This document shows positions 46,927 through 58,423 of a DNA stretch of 64,000 nucleotides, piece after piece. The first letter of the stretch is position 1, and each line of letters begins with the position of its first letter. This stretch comes from Brachyhypopomus gauderio. Its lineage: Eukaryota; Chordata; Actinopteri; Gymnotiformes; Hypopomidae. The position numbers and the translations under genes are program-made. A model generated the notes under the pieces. The model had not been told where the DNA came from and did no database searches. It saw only the letters and a program-made list of their open reading frames with translations. The stretch is taken from positions 21,720,527-21,784,526 of the forward strand of contig NC_135218.1 in NCBI RefSeq assembly GCF_052324685.1, in the 5' to 3' direction.

Positions 46927-47505
46927 TTAATTTGGAATCCAAAAATATACATGTGCATGACCAGAAACACAAGGCATTTCTCTGCTGGGTCGCAAACAGC
47001 CAGAACACGGGTGTAACCACAGCCCCACCTCTCCACCCGACATGGTCCAGAAAGCCACCCGTCTGTTCCCCATGTCCAACAGAACCCTGTCCTCACTGGG
47101 GCTGTGCTGTCGGAGACTCATCTCCACGCAATGCACTTGCGTGAAGCACTTGCGTGAGGCACTTGCGTGAGGCACTCTCGCAACTCACTTATGCCACGTG
47201 CTCAGCCGGTCGCTGCTCCACTCCATGTACCATGACGTGGGGCTCCTGCCGAGCCTCTGGTCCTGCCTCAGGTCATCGTACACCACATCCACTGCCCAGC
47301 TACTCCACCGGGTCGTGTCCACTTGCCAGCAATGGCTCCCCCTGGCGAACTCCTGCTCCACAGTACACTGGCAGGCGTGGAACAGTGGTGGGCTGCTCAG
47401 ACCCTGCCTCACCTCTAACCTCTGACCTCTATCCTGGGTCGTCAGTGACCCAATGGGGTGAGAAAGCGAGGAGGTTGAACTCTTCACTCCCAACTGTGAG
47501 GACAC
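46927..47505 (-). pseudogene. SPRY/B30.2 domain relic resembling RNF135
   Basis: After a good acceptor (ctcacag, 47511-47505) the minus strand encodes DRGQRLEVRQGLSSPPLFHA, EQEFARGSHCWQVDTTRWSS and WAVDVVYDDLRQDQRLGR, ending EWSSDRLSTWHK and a stop: the first half of a PRY/SPRY domain most like RNF135 (E3 ligase co-activating RIG-I). The second half follows at 47080-46927 (RVLLDMGNRRVAFWTMSGGE), then TPVFWLFATQQRNALCFW in a frame one base off. A 13-bp tandem repeat (four copies, about 47130-47180) separates the halves. No RING or coiled-coil exon was found upstream. The stop, repeat and frameshift argue for a dead copy; a sequencing error or a spliced gene is less likely. RNF135 lies near TEFM in human, so the position fits. 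Confidence 0.6.
47130..47180. repeat. 13-bp minisatellite in the SPRY relic
   Basis: Unit 'cacttgcgtgagg' occurs about four times with small changes. Its length is not a multiple of three, so it shifts the reading frame. Confidence 0.85.
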
Positions 47506-47519
47506 ACAGAGATTAAAAG

Positions 47520-48240
47520 GTTAGTAGTCATTTATATTGCTCTACCATAGCATTTACTGTATTGTTGGTCATATGATGGGACAAAATTAAGTTATTTAGG
47601 GGTGTCAAATTAACATGTTTATTTTGATCAATTAATCACAGACAAAATTATAATATATTGTTCCATTCAGGTCCCAATTGTGGCCTAAAGATGCCTGGTG
47701 TGTTTTGCATCTGAAATAAATAGATGTGGAACTTTAAATCTATGCCAGATTTACTCGTCTGCTAAAAATTGAATTGTAAATGTTTAAATATATTCATAGC
47801 AAAATGTGATGCATGCAATTCATTCTGATGAATTAATTACGAATCATGTAATTAACTGAATACATTTTTATTGGCTTGACAGCATTACTGTTTATGCAGG
47901 TGTGTTAACGGTCAGGCCTGGATCATTGCAACATTCTGCTGTTTAATGCTTACCTCACCACACTAGAACAGGCACTACAGGAGTTCTACATATATGTATA
48001 TGTTTTTTGTTCTTGTTATATATTAATGTCTCAAGAATCCTTTCAATTGAAAATAGAAACAGACCACCGGTGAAAACACCCTCCTTTCCAGGTTTCACTC
48101 CTTTCAGTGTCTATTGTTCAATATCTATTATCCTTTATTATTCTATGTATATTGTTCTTCACTATTTAGAACATGCTCAGGTGACTTCAAAGGCTTTGAA
48201 AGGCATGTGACAATTTCAAGTCATTCTCATATTGAACCAA
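47520..48240. other. Intergenic, AT-rich, nothing recognised
   Basis: No gene or repeat signature was recognised. Confidence 0.4.
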
Positions 48241-48244
48241 TATC

Positions 48245-48600
48245 ATCTTGCCTTTCCATCAAACACGTTTTAGATTAACGGATATCACATTACAAGTTAT
48301 TACGGAGTCATCATACATCAGCAATTTTCCTGTTTTCAAACAATTACTGCCCACTAGTATAGCGACAGCCTGTGGTCAGTATGGGTGTGTCATGTATATT
48401 ATTTGTGGTATGGGCACGTCCTCTTTAAACCCTTTAATCAAGATTCTCCTCCCAGCTCCTTTGGTTATGTATATTTATGAAGACGATACATCTCTGCTTA
48501 CTGGCAGACCTCCTGGGCCTTCATTTAAAATTCATCCAAGTCTGTACACGGCAGTTTCCACTGGTGCAGACGAGCACTGGCTCCTTAAGCTCTAGTCTTA
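48245..48600 (+). mobile_element. Possible LINE reverse-transcriptase relic
   Basis: LVMYIYEDDTSLLTGRPP (about 48460-48515) resembles the YADD motif region of L2-type reverse transcriptase, followed by STGADEHWLLKL where L2 copies have 'DW...LKLN'. Highly decayed; weak call. Confidence 0.35.
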
Positions 48601-49590
48601 GCACCCTTCTGTAGCCCAGCAGAAAAATGCACGAGTTCTGGTCATGCACATGTATTTATCTGATATATAACATACCCTACACTGTGAGAAGAGTTCTGGT
48701 CATGCACATATATTTATCTGATTCCAAAAAAATCAGATAATTTTTTTGTATCAAACTTCACTAGACATAGAAATAAAATATGTAATCATAACTATTTATA
48801 AAAATGGGCCCTACTGGCCAAATGTGATGCTTGCTGTTTTGTCTTCTGTATATATTCAACGCGAGAATTACTTGAAACTGTCACTAGGTGTCAAGCAGCA
48901 GAGTCTACAACCTTCAGGAGCATCTTCAGGAGCTCAAGACATTTTCAGACTGCAAAAGATCAAATCACATTTTCTTGCACAATAACATTTGACCAGTTTA
49001 AGGAAGTGATGGTGTCTTTTTGTGCTTTTAATAAAGGTTTTTGGGGAAAGTATGAGAAAATAAGAAGGTCTAGCAAATATTAACATACCTCCTCTATCTG
49101 AGACCTCATTGCTGCTATCAGTACACGGCTGATACACAGTATAAGCTGCTATCAGTACACGGCTCTCTCAGTGAGGAACTTAAAATCTCCTCTGATAATG
49201 TCTCTTGAGTGTTATCATCTCTTTTAAAGCAGGAACCATCCTATATATAATATACATAAGATATGTACAATTGTATAAACATTTTTTCCCATACATCATG
49301 GACCATACATGGACTACTTGGTGTTGTAATCTAGCCCAGGTAGGAATGCCTCTATCTTTTTGATTTCTAACTTCAAGATGTCCAATCTTGAGTTCAGAAA
49401 TCAAAAGAAATAATTTAAAAATCTGTTGCATTGCAATAATGATAAACCAAACTTGGCATGTCATCTCTTCCATTTAGCAACGTCTCCCCTCTGATTTATC
49501 AACTAAATATAAATCCACCTGACTGCTTGGTTATTCCCTCGCGTCTTAAGAAGTGCTTCTCAGTGATCTCTGTTCTTATTATTAATACAT
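48601..49590. other. Intergenic, nothing recognised
   Basis: AT-rich DNA. 'gagttctggtcatgcacat' is duplicated at about 48632-48653 and 48689-48711; otherwise no structure was seen. Confidence 0.4.
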
Positions 49591-49594
49591 CATT

Positions 49595-50170
49595 TGATTC
49601 TGATCCTGTCCTTACTGTGCTTATTTGTCCTTACTGTGCTTATATTATCTTGATATCATTCTGGAACTACCATTCTGAAGCAGGACAGACAAATATCAAA
49701 CCACAACTTCAGAGCCAAACTGTGGGGTTGGCTTGTAGATTCTCAACTGCAATCTTTTTTTTTTTATCCCATAACAAACTTTCCAGTCTGGATTCTCATG
49801 CAATATTGAGAACATCCCCTCATGGTTACGCTTCCTCCTTGCTGATTCTGGCTGCTTTTTCTCCTGTTAGATTTAAGCAGTGCATTTGATACCATAAACA
49901 ATGACACACACATTTCCAGTCTGCCTGCTATTGATATTACTGCCACTTCTCTCCTATCTCAGGGATTACAACTAGATTTCCGTTGGTTTTCAATTTGTTT
50001 TGCAAGGAATCACCAGGGATCAGCTTTTGGCCTTTTTGTTTTTCATTGTTTACATATTGCACCTTTATCTAAGCATTTGTCATCATGGTCTTCATTGTAG
50101 TCTTACACTAATTATTTATGCCGGAAATAAATCTGCCACCTTGTCACATACTGTATACACTACAGTCCGA
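49595..50170 (+). mobile_element. L2-type LINE reverse-transcriptase relic
   Basis: LLDLSSAFDTI (about 49866-49898) is motif A of the L2-type reverse transcriptase. It is followed by the degraded 'GITRDQLLAFLFFIVYILHL' (about 50003-50062), which corresponds to [20 protein letters not shown] in better copies. Numerous stops and frame changes. Confidence 0.7.
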
Positions 50171-51038
50171 TATTCCTTATAAAACAAACAAAAAAAACTG
50201 AATCCAATCTAACTTTCAGAGAAAAAACTGAAAAGTAATTTTACTGGCTACAAAAATCTATACAGCAGATAGAGTACTTTTACATTCCTCAGACGATCGT
50301 GATTTGTATTTTTTATTATTTTTTTGCAAGATATTATCTCTTATAACTCTTTCTTTATTGGTGTGACAAAACGTAACGCCATCTGGACATTATGCTGGAT
50401 TTCTCTAATAAACAGACAAACAAACAAACAAACATACAAACAACTGAGCTAAACCTTCCTCTCACCCTTACTCCTAGTGCTTGGATTCTTCCTCTTGTGG
50501 ACTCCCAGCTGTTTAAAAAATCAGATTGGTGATTACTGAGACTGATTTTGGGACTGTAGCTCTCTACCACATTCCGCTGTTCCATACGATTCATATTAAA
50601 AGCCGGTTGTCGTTCAGTTGTCTTAGAGACATTCATCATAGTTATATACTACTATATATTACAGTAAGGTTTTGGATATATTACGCTGAAATATTCTGAA
50701 GGATGCTTGAGGATCACATTTGTTAGTATCCCTGTGCCGTACTTAACATCGTGATCAATCCGCGTTAAATCTGTCCCACAATTTATGACCATGAGATAAT
50801 GAGATAACTTGCTACTAATTTTACTAATTTAATTATTAATTTTACGTTTTGCTATCTTTGTGTCCAATATTGTAGTGACTGTTTCAGAATCGAAACTGAA
50901 ACTATCGTTGCAATTTAAGATCTTAAGAATGCGACGGAACGTGTATCGTCCGGAACAGATAAAATGTAGGCGACGATTTCCAGTCGGACAGTAATTATTA
51001 CACAATCGAGGGCAAACCACGGCGATCAGTGATAGAAG
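50171..51038. other. tefm upstream region
   Basis: Contains a poly-T stretch and a short (caaa)n run near 50414-50440. The last 100 bp before tefm are CpG-containing, likely promoter, without a defensible motif. Confidence 0.4.
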
Positions 51039-52508
51039 ATGTGGGCGGTTAACCGTCTTCTGTCATTTGTTGTCCGAAAAGGTAACGCCACTCTGTATTA
51101 CGTAAAATCGTAAGTTATTCACTGACACGTGTTTGAAAGATTATAATGTCGGTATTCGCTGGCAGCCTAACGTTACATTAACCCAGATATCCATTAGCTG
51201 AACTATCTACTTGTTGATAGTCGCTTTATTCTGTTTGCGCTGTGCAGGACACTATGGGCTCTTCTCTCGTCCTCCACGTCCTCTGACCCAGTTCGAGGTC
51301 CGGTTCCTCCACTGCACATGCTGCTGGGGGGCTCGGATCCCAGCAGTGGGCTTTGACCCGTTAAACGTGGACTCGTCTCCGCTGTGCCAAGACGAGACCA
51401 AACTGGACTCTCTTTACACCCGAGAGCAACGTGCCGTTATTCTGCAGCTACTGAACACGGCGTCGGAGTCTGAACTGGCCGCAGTCAAGCTGCTAAGAGG
51501 TCGAAAATCGGTCAACATAATAGACTACAGGAGCAGAAACGGGCCGTTTAAAGATCTGGAGAGTGTCCTGAACGTCCCGTTATTGAAACACAAGAGCGCA
51601 GTCATCGTGTTTAATGCCATCATCAACCCGGGTGTAAAAACCAAGAGGAAGGGGAAGACTCAGCTTGCCAAGTTCATCAGGCCAGAAGTGTACAAGACGC
51701 AATTAGAGGTAAAAAAGTGAATACGAGAAGATTGAATACATCGATAAAGTAACAGAACACGTGTAGGCGGTCGACTTTCTTACTTAAACGGCCATACTGA
51801 CCACTGTTGTTCTCTTTGAATATATTTTCCAGGAGGCTAGTTCTATAGTATCTATTGTATGTGGCACACAAAAAATAGCGTGGACACACCTGGATCGGGC
51901 GATGAGAGTCTTAGACTGGCAACAGGAAGAGTGCAGCAGCTTTATGAAAGAGACCTACATGGCATCCAGTTATCTGAATGATGTAAGATCTCCTTTTATT
52001 TGGCTTTCATCATACAATCACACTGGATATTATAAGAGCTTTCTTATTTGTTTTTCTTCTTGTTCTCCATTTCTGCCCCCAGGTCTCCGCTGTGGTCTCG
52101 CATCTCCCTGCTGCCGATTTCTACGTGGTGGAGAAGCCGGGCGTGTCCGTGCAGAACACGGCGCTGTTCCCAGTCATGGCGCACCTGCGGACCGTGGAGG
52201 CCATGCTGTTCGCCCTGCTCGGCCAGCGGCGCGAAGCGGGAGCTCCGCCCAACGTGCTCAACATGATGCGCGTGGCCGTGGGCCGCCACTTCGACCTGAT
52301 AGTGGGCGAGAGGCGCACGAGCGGCGCGCGCGTGGTGCGGCAGCTGATGACGGAGGCGGTGACGAAACAGGTGCCGCGCGTGAGCGTGCCCAGGGAGCTG
52401 CTGCTGCGATACCGCGACGCCTTCCGCCTGAACAGCTGGAGCAAAGGGGAGGAGCTTGGTGACGCGCTGCTGCAGGCGGTGGCGTTCTACGAGCTGCTCG
52501 CGGAGTGA
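51039..52508 (+). CDS. tefm: Mitochondrial transcription elongation factor TEFM, complete
   Basis: Four exons, 51039-51081, 51248-51708, 51833-51982 and 52083-52508, give 359 aa (human 360). Exon 1 (MWAVNRLLSFVVRKG) is basic and lacks acids, as expected of a mitochondrial targeting peptide. Exon 2 carries the helix-hairpin-helix part (LYTREQRAVILQLLNTASES, then FKDLESVLNVPLLKHKSAVI). Exons 3-4 form the RNase H-like fold (AWTHLDRAMRVLDWQQEECS; VSHLPAADFYVVEKPGVSVQ; VGRHFDLIVGERRTSG). The protein binds the mitochondrial RNA polymerase POLRMT in the matrix and makes it processive across the replication/transcription switch. Exon 4 is strikingly GC-rich compared with its surroundings. The gene is convergent with atad5, as in human. 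AATAAA is at 52670. Confidence 0.93.
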
Positions 52509-54001
52509 CTGACGGCTCGACACACGGGGGGGGGGGGGGGGGTGTCGGTAGTTTCGTACCTGCCGCGGATGCCTTTCTCAGAATGACAGCAGGTCGCCGA
52601 AACTTGGCGGAGTCTGTACGTTAACGTTCTCAGTCTGGGCTGCCTTGCGACCCGATGCTGCTCTTCTGCAATAAAGATGGACAGTTCAACACACCTCTGC
52701 TTTCCAGAAAAGTGCCCAACGGTGAACAATTATTTTAGTGTGGGTCTTTGCAGTTCTGATATTGCAGAAGGTTGTAATAGGCAAACGAACCTTCTCGGAT
52801 CATTGACTGGGGAGAAGACATTGAATCAAGAGTATACGGCGCGAGACTGGGAGACTCTCTCACCATGGCTCTCTCATCCTGGCTGCACCGCGCTGGTGAA
52901 GTTCCGTTATAGTCTCGCGTGATAGGAATTTCTAAATAAAAGTAATAAATGCAAATTTACCGTTTCTACATAAATAACTACATATACTAGTTATACCTTC
53001 ACTCTTTGTATTTACGAAACATCCCATATGGCATTATAAGGATGTTTGCAAAGGATTTGAAAACTTCAATGCACATTAAACTTAATGTTTTGCAGATAAA
53101 ATTCAGGTAGAAATACATGAAAACACACAAACAAAATATTTCCATTTAGAACTTTATTTTTGCAAAAGCCGCATGGCGTCCCCTCTTTAAACACTGTTCA
53201 ATTTACAGTTGATTGGTATTCCCGATTTGTCAAGCATTGTTCATTGTTCCCATGCGAAGTTTACAATGCAGAGAACTTAACAGGCTATTCTTAAATGTTT
53301 TCTTCTCCATAAAGTAACTTTATGAACATATACACTGCCAATACAAGACTAGAATGTAAGATTCGTTTGTCTACAAAAACGAGGTATTTTAACTTACACT
53401 AAACGCTGGCGTCGGCCATCGTTTTGCACACGAACGAGCATGCGCGAGATCAGGAACGCGTTTGTGCCATGGCCAGGCAGCCACGCACACGCAGCCACGG
53501 GGAGGTGGTCTCTTTTCTCGAGCCGTACCCTCCTCCATTGAATCACTGCTTGAGGTTAACAATAAGTCCAGGGCTGGTTTCACCATGCATATTTATGAAC
53601 ATTGCATATTGTTTGCATAAAATATTGTATTCTAACAGCATTCAAGTAGTTTATCAGAGCATTTTGATATTTTCCTCATGCTGTTGGTTACAAGTTAGGG
53701 GGTGGAAAAGCAAATTCTCTCATTTTATAAAAAATTTAAGCAATATGTTATTATTACCATTTCAAAACACCATTCACACCTTCAGTCCATATCTGGGATC
53801 TGTACTGCAAAAAGAATCCGTTTTGAAATCTTCACCTAGTCAAACTACAGCGGTTCATCCACAACCACACTTTTAGAGTTCATTTAGTTTATGTCCATGT
53901 CAACAAGGTCCTGAGAACCAAGAGGTTGAACAATGTCTGTGTGGTTATGTTCCAGAAACAAATGCGTACACTGAAGAAATGTATAAGGGGAAGTACAACA
54001 G
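52509..54001. other. tefm-atad5 convergent intergenic region
   Basis: Holds the tefm 3' UTR with a run of about 18 G at 52526-52543 and AATAAA at 52670-52675. Around 52838 and 52912 'gcgcgagact' and 'agtctcgcgtga' form an imperfect inverted pair. A CpG-rich patch lies at 53400-53530. AATAAA on the minus strand (tttatt, 54002-54007) is the likely atad5 poly(A) signal. No gene seen. Confidence 0.5.
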
Positions 54002-54133
54002 TTTATTTACACACAGGTTTATTCAAAGCTAACCCAAAGTAACATAAATAACATCTATAAAGTACACATTAAGGTGTTGTGACAGCATTGCTCAGTGTGC
54101 AGGTCAGTGTAAATTTCATCAGGTTCTGCAGAT

Positions 54134-57100
54134 CTAGCAGGAAGCCATGACATCCCCAGCAAGGACGTCCCCGCGTGGCTGCGGGGACACGTCTGAGGCT
54201 AGCAGCTGCACCGTGCTCCTGGAAAGAGCCAGACGGATATCTTTGAGGTAACGGGACGACCTGTAAATGACAAATGCATTGGGCACGTAAATACTCTGAC
54301 CGAAGGACACGGAAAGAAAGACAAAAAAAGGCAGTCAAAAGATCTGCAGAGCTGCACAGTTCAGCAGTTTAATGTTTCCTGCCCTAATCTAGATGACTCT
54401 GCTCATTGGCCGTTATCATCCCTGCAGGTCCAGCACTGATTGGGCGTGCTGTGTGTTTCCTGGACAGGCCCAGTCTGGTCACTAGCCCGTCCAGGCTAGC
54501 GTAGTGTTGCGCCCAGTGGTGTTGGTGTGGTGTAGTAAAGCTCCACCTGCGTTTGCTCTGCTGCTTCACTCTTTCCAGTCTGCATATGGAGCGGAGGGCG
54601 GGCAGGTAGTCCAGGACAACAGCCTTTTTGTTGCCATGGCAGCAGAACGCTTTACTGGAGAGCACTTTGCTTAGGACGTCTTGGCTCTTCAGGACGAGAC
54701 TGGGAGAACAAGACGAAACAGGTCCACTAATGGGCAGAATCCAAACGATCTAAACAACAGTCTCCTAACCATGTACTACAATTAGGCTCACAGTGGAGCA
54801 ATACGCTTACACTGATACACCAGCTCTTCTCCTGAAATATCTACAAACATATTTTGAACACAGGGCTTCTTCATCTTCATGAAATAAATATGGTGTGTCT
54901 AGTACAAGGTTGATTCCACTTGGAAAGAAGTGAATGAACTACACACCAATGGCTCTGAATTGAATGCAAGAATCCAACACAAACAAGTAGAATCAGTAAG
55001 CACATGCAACACACACACACACACACACACCTGGGTTCACAGGGTTCAGGGAGGCAGAAGCCTTCGTCACTTTGACCAGGTGTCCTCAAGGCCGATGGAG
55101 ACGCTGACGGCGGTGTCTGCCACGGCTCCCTTCCCCTTCCTTCTATTAGTTTCAGAGCTCTTCTCGTCTTGAACACCTCTGCTCTGCACTGGAGGAAGCC
55201 CAGGCCCTCCACCATGGCCAGGAGCTCGTAAGAACTCTCCAAGTCGAGAGGGCTCACCACCTCCTCCCTCGGCTCATCCAGTACGCCGTCGGCCATGTTG
55301 GCACCCATGCGGCCTGGAGAAGCAGGCATGGTGCAACCCTCCGCCCGAGACACCTGCCTGTGAAGACACACGTCGAGGAAAGACACGGCTTCCAAAAACC
55401 GTGCCAACGAGTCCATGCTGCAAGACACAAGCTTGGACAACCTTTCTTCAATGGAGACATCTGCTGTCTCACCAGAAGACTGGTTAGTCTGTTCGTTTGG
55501 AGGTGGCAATTGGTTTAATCTGTCCGTCGAGAGAGCGGGACATTCTGAACATGGGTTGTGTGTGATTTCATGGTCTGCTCCAGCAGACTTGTGTTTTTTC
55601 AGTTTCAGTCTAGAAAGCTTTCTTGGTCTTTGCTCAGTATTTGCCAAGTTGGGTGTGACGGCGCCTTTTCCCAGTGTTTTCGGAAGTGTGGGTCCAACCG
55701 TCTTGGCTGTGCTTCGGTCTGCATAGCGAGAAGCTTTGGGGAGCTGCGCCAACAGAACCGCCAGGTGTGAGCGGAACAGGCTCCGACCCGTTCGCCAACC
55801 ATCCACCAGCACCTCCAGACAGCCCCTGCTCTGCAACTCGGACCAGGTGCTACACTAGAACAGTCCAATCATATGGAAAACACTTGAATTAGTTCCTGCT
55901 TCACATACTAGAAAAACTAAACTCAAAGAACTTTACAAAATGCATTTACGCATGTTCACTAATTAACTGTAAACTAATGTGTCGAATGCAAACGTTTTAA
56001 GAGTAATGAGTGCAGACTCACCGACAGCGCCCTCTTGTGGAGCTGGAGGGGAGTGCAGCCTCCTCCACTGCGTGCCCAGAGCTCCAGCTCCAAGATACAC
56101 CGCCTGATGTCGCCTCTATTCTCAGCCAGCAGGAAGTTGATGCTCTGTGGGTCTGGCCGCACGTTCTCTACCAGGCAAAGGCACTGCAGGTAGCTTCCAA
56201 TGCTCTCCTTATCGATGTGCAAACATGCTTTGCTATAGTTAAAGGGGTTTGTTTATGCTCCACACAATGGCAGCTCTGCAGAATCTGCACAGTTCAGTTT
56301 GACCACGTACCACGCTTACCATGTGAGGACTTTCAAAATGGATCTCCTCCAAACGACCATGAAAGGTCTGACTAAATAAGGGATCTGTGAAACAAAACGG
56401 CACAGTTATGGTTTTATGGGATTGTTTCTTGACTCAGAACAGATCAACAGGAAAGCAGAGCTCACCACTGGTGGTCAGAATTACGGGTCTCTTGGTGGTG
56501 ATCATTAGGGTCTTTATCGCTGTGAGAAATCCAATGTCAACATCAAAGATGACATCAACCTGGTGACATCATCGATCAATACTGAGCAATCACACAGCGT
56601 AGAATATTTATTACATTGTATAATGTAATTCAGGTATTTACTCAAAATAAACACCAGTATTCAGCACCAGAATTAGTATTCCAATACCAGAGGTTAATAT
56701 TCAACACTGATGGAGTGTCCACATTCCACTGATTTGCTTTTGTTATTTGGGCTGTATACAGAAAGCCTTTTTAAAATATAGTCAATATTTAAATACGAGC
56801 CTATTTCTAATGGGGGGGGGGATTGTCCATATACATGTGTGTGTTATTTATATATATTGTTATTCACCTCCTCAAACAGGATGAGAGATAGGGGAAGTCT
56901 CGTATTCTTTCTATCTACCACAGTGTCTTCAGAGAGCAACTCCAGTTCTGTAACGCTGGTGTCCTCAGCAGGAGATGGAGGAAGCAGGTCAGGTTCAACT
57001 GCATCAGGTCCTGAGGAGGGAAGAATCTGCGATAGTGAGGTCAAAACCCCACACACTGATGTCTACACAAGCCTACTGCTGGCCAATTACCTTCAACAAA

Positions 57101-58392
57101 CTCTTCATTGCTGGCGAAGTCTACTCTAAAATAGCATTTGGGTCTTAAATGTCAGATGTTTATTTGCTGTTGTTGACATACCTTGTGCGTTTTGGGGGTG
57201 ATCTGTGCTTTTCTTCACAGACGTGCCAGTGATCTTAAAGAAACGGGTCAGAGTTCCATGCAGTGCAACAGCACGTCTCTTCCTGGAAACCATACGTGAG
57301 CGTACGTGAGGTTTACTGGAGGCGGCCATCACTTTTTCAGAAGGTTCCTGTCCTGAAACTTATTGAGCAATATGCAGTGAAAGTGTTTGTTTTGCCTTAC
57401 TTTTTAATAAAGATATGATGTGTGCTAGCACAGTGCTAAATAAGCATCAGCTCATTATCAAAATATGAACCAATTTGACTAGCAAAGCTTTCCTCATGAT
57501 TATCTGTAACCATTCTTATCCGTTTGATATTAGACAGATTAATTGCATTTATTAAGTTGTAAGGTATTTGTGCTCGATGTCAGGTGTTGTGGTGTAGCTC
57601 AGGCTGCAAATGAGGAACTCACGAGACGTTGCGGGTGGTTTGTCTGTACCGGGGGCGTGGCTTGTCCTGATGGGAGGTGGTAGGTTGGCGTTCTGCTGCG
57701 CCCCCACCTGGTGAGACTGCGTAGCTTCACTCAGCTGAGAGAGAATAAGCCGGCCACTGCGCAGGGAGGAGCTGTTCACCTCAAACACCTGCCGCTCCCC
57801 AGAGAGAGACCCAGGGGCAGAGAGGGAGAGGGAGGGAAAGACCAAGATCAAGCCATGGATCAAACAACAGAGTTTGTTGATATACGAGTCTAAATGCATT
57901 TTATTGTATAACAAACCAACAGCAACCTGTGCACAAATGACATCACTAATGACAATAATTCATTAGATAATGAATGAGCGGTGATGCTGGGTGCAACAGC
58001 AGCGTGACGGCAGTACACCTTGAAGCCCAGCTCCCGGGCACAGGCGTAGACAGCGGCGGTCTTGCCCACTCCGATGGGGCCCTGGATCAGCGCCGCGCTA
58101 CGCAACGGTCCGCTGCTCACTGCGCACTTCCGCTCCCCCTCGAAATCGCCACAGTCCCACGACTCTGCGCAGGGAACACACTCCGCTCAAGGAGAATCCA
58201 GCACCAGCCGCTATCAGGACGCTTTTAATATGCCTCCCGCCATTTGAATTTCTGTTCAATGCTCCCAGATGACATAGGACTGGGGTGCTGCACACCAGGC
58301 TCAGGTTGTATTGGCAATTAGAATGGTGGGAACTACTACTGGTGCAGTACTTGGCTGGCTTGGCCAGGATCGTGTATGTATGTATGTATGTA

Positions 58393-58423
<31 letters not shown>

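Noticed and set aside
51902-52462. 186-residue frame and opposite-strand frames over the GC-rich last tefm exon
   Set aside because: Shadows of tefm exons 3-4 caused by high GC; the tefm frame has conserved domains and correct splice phase.
54877-55836. 319-residue frame as an independent gene
   Set aside because: It is atad5 exon 13 read past its donor into the GT repeat.
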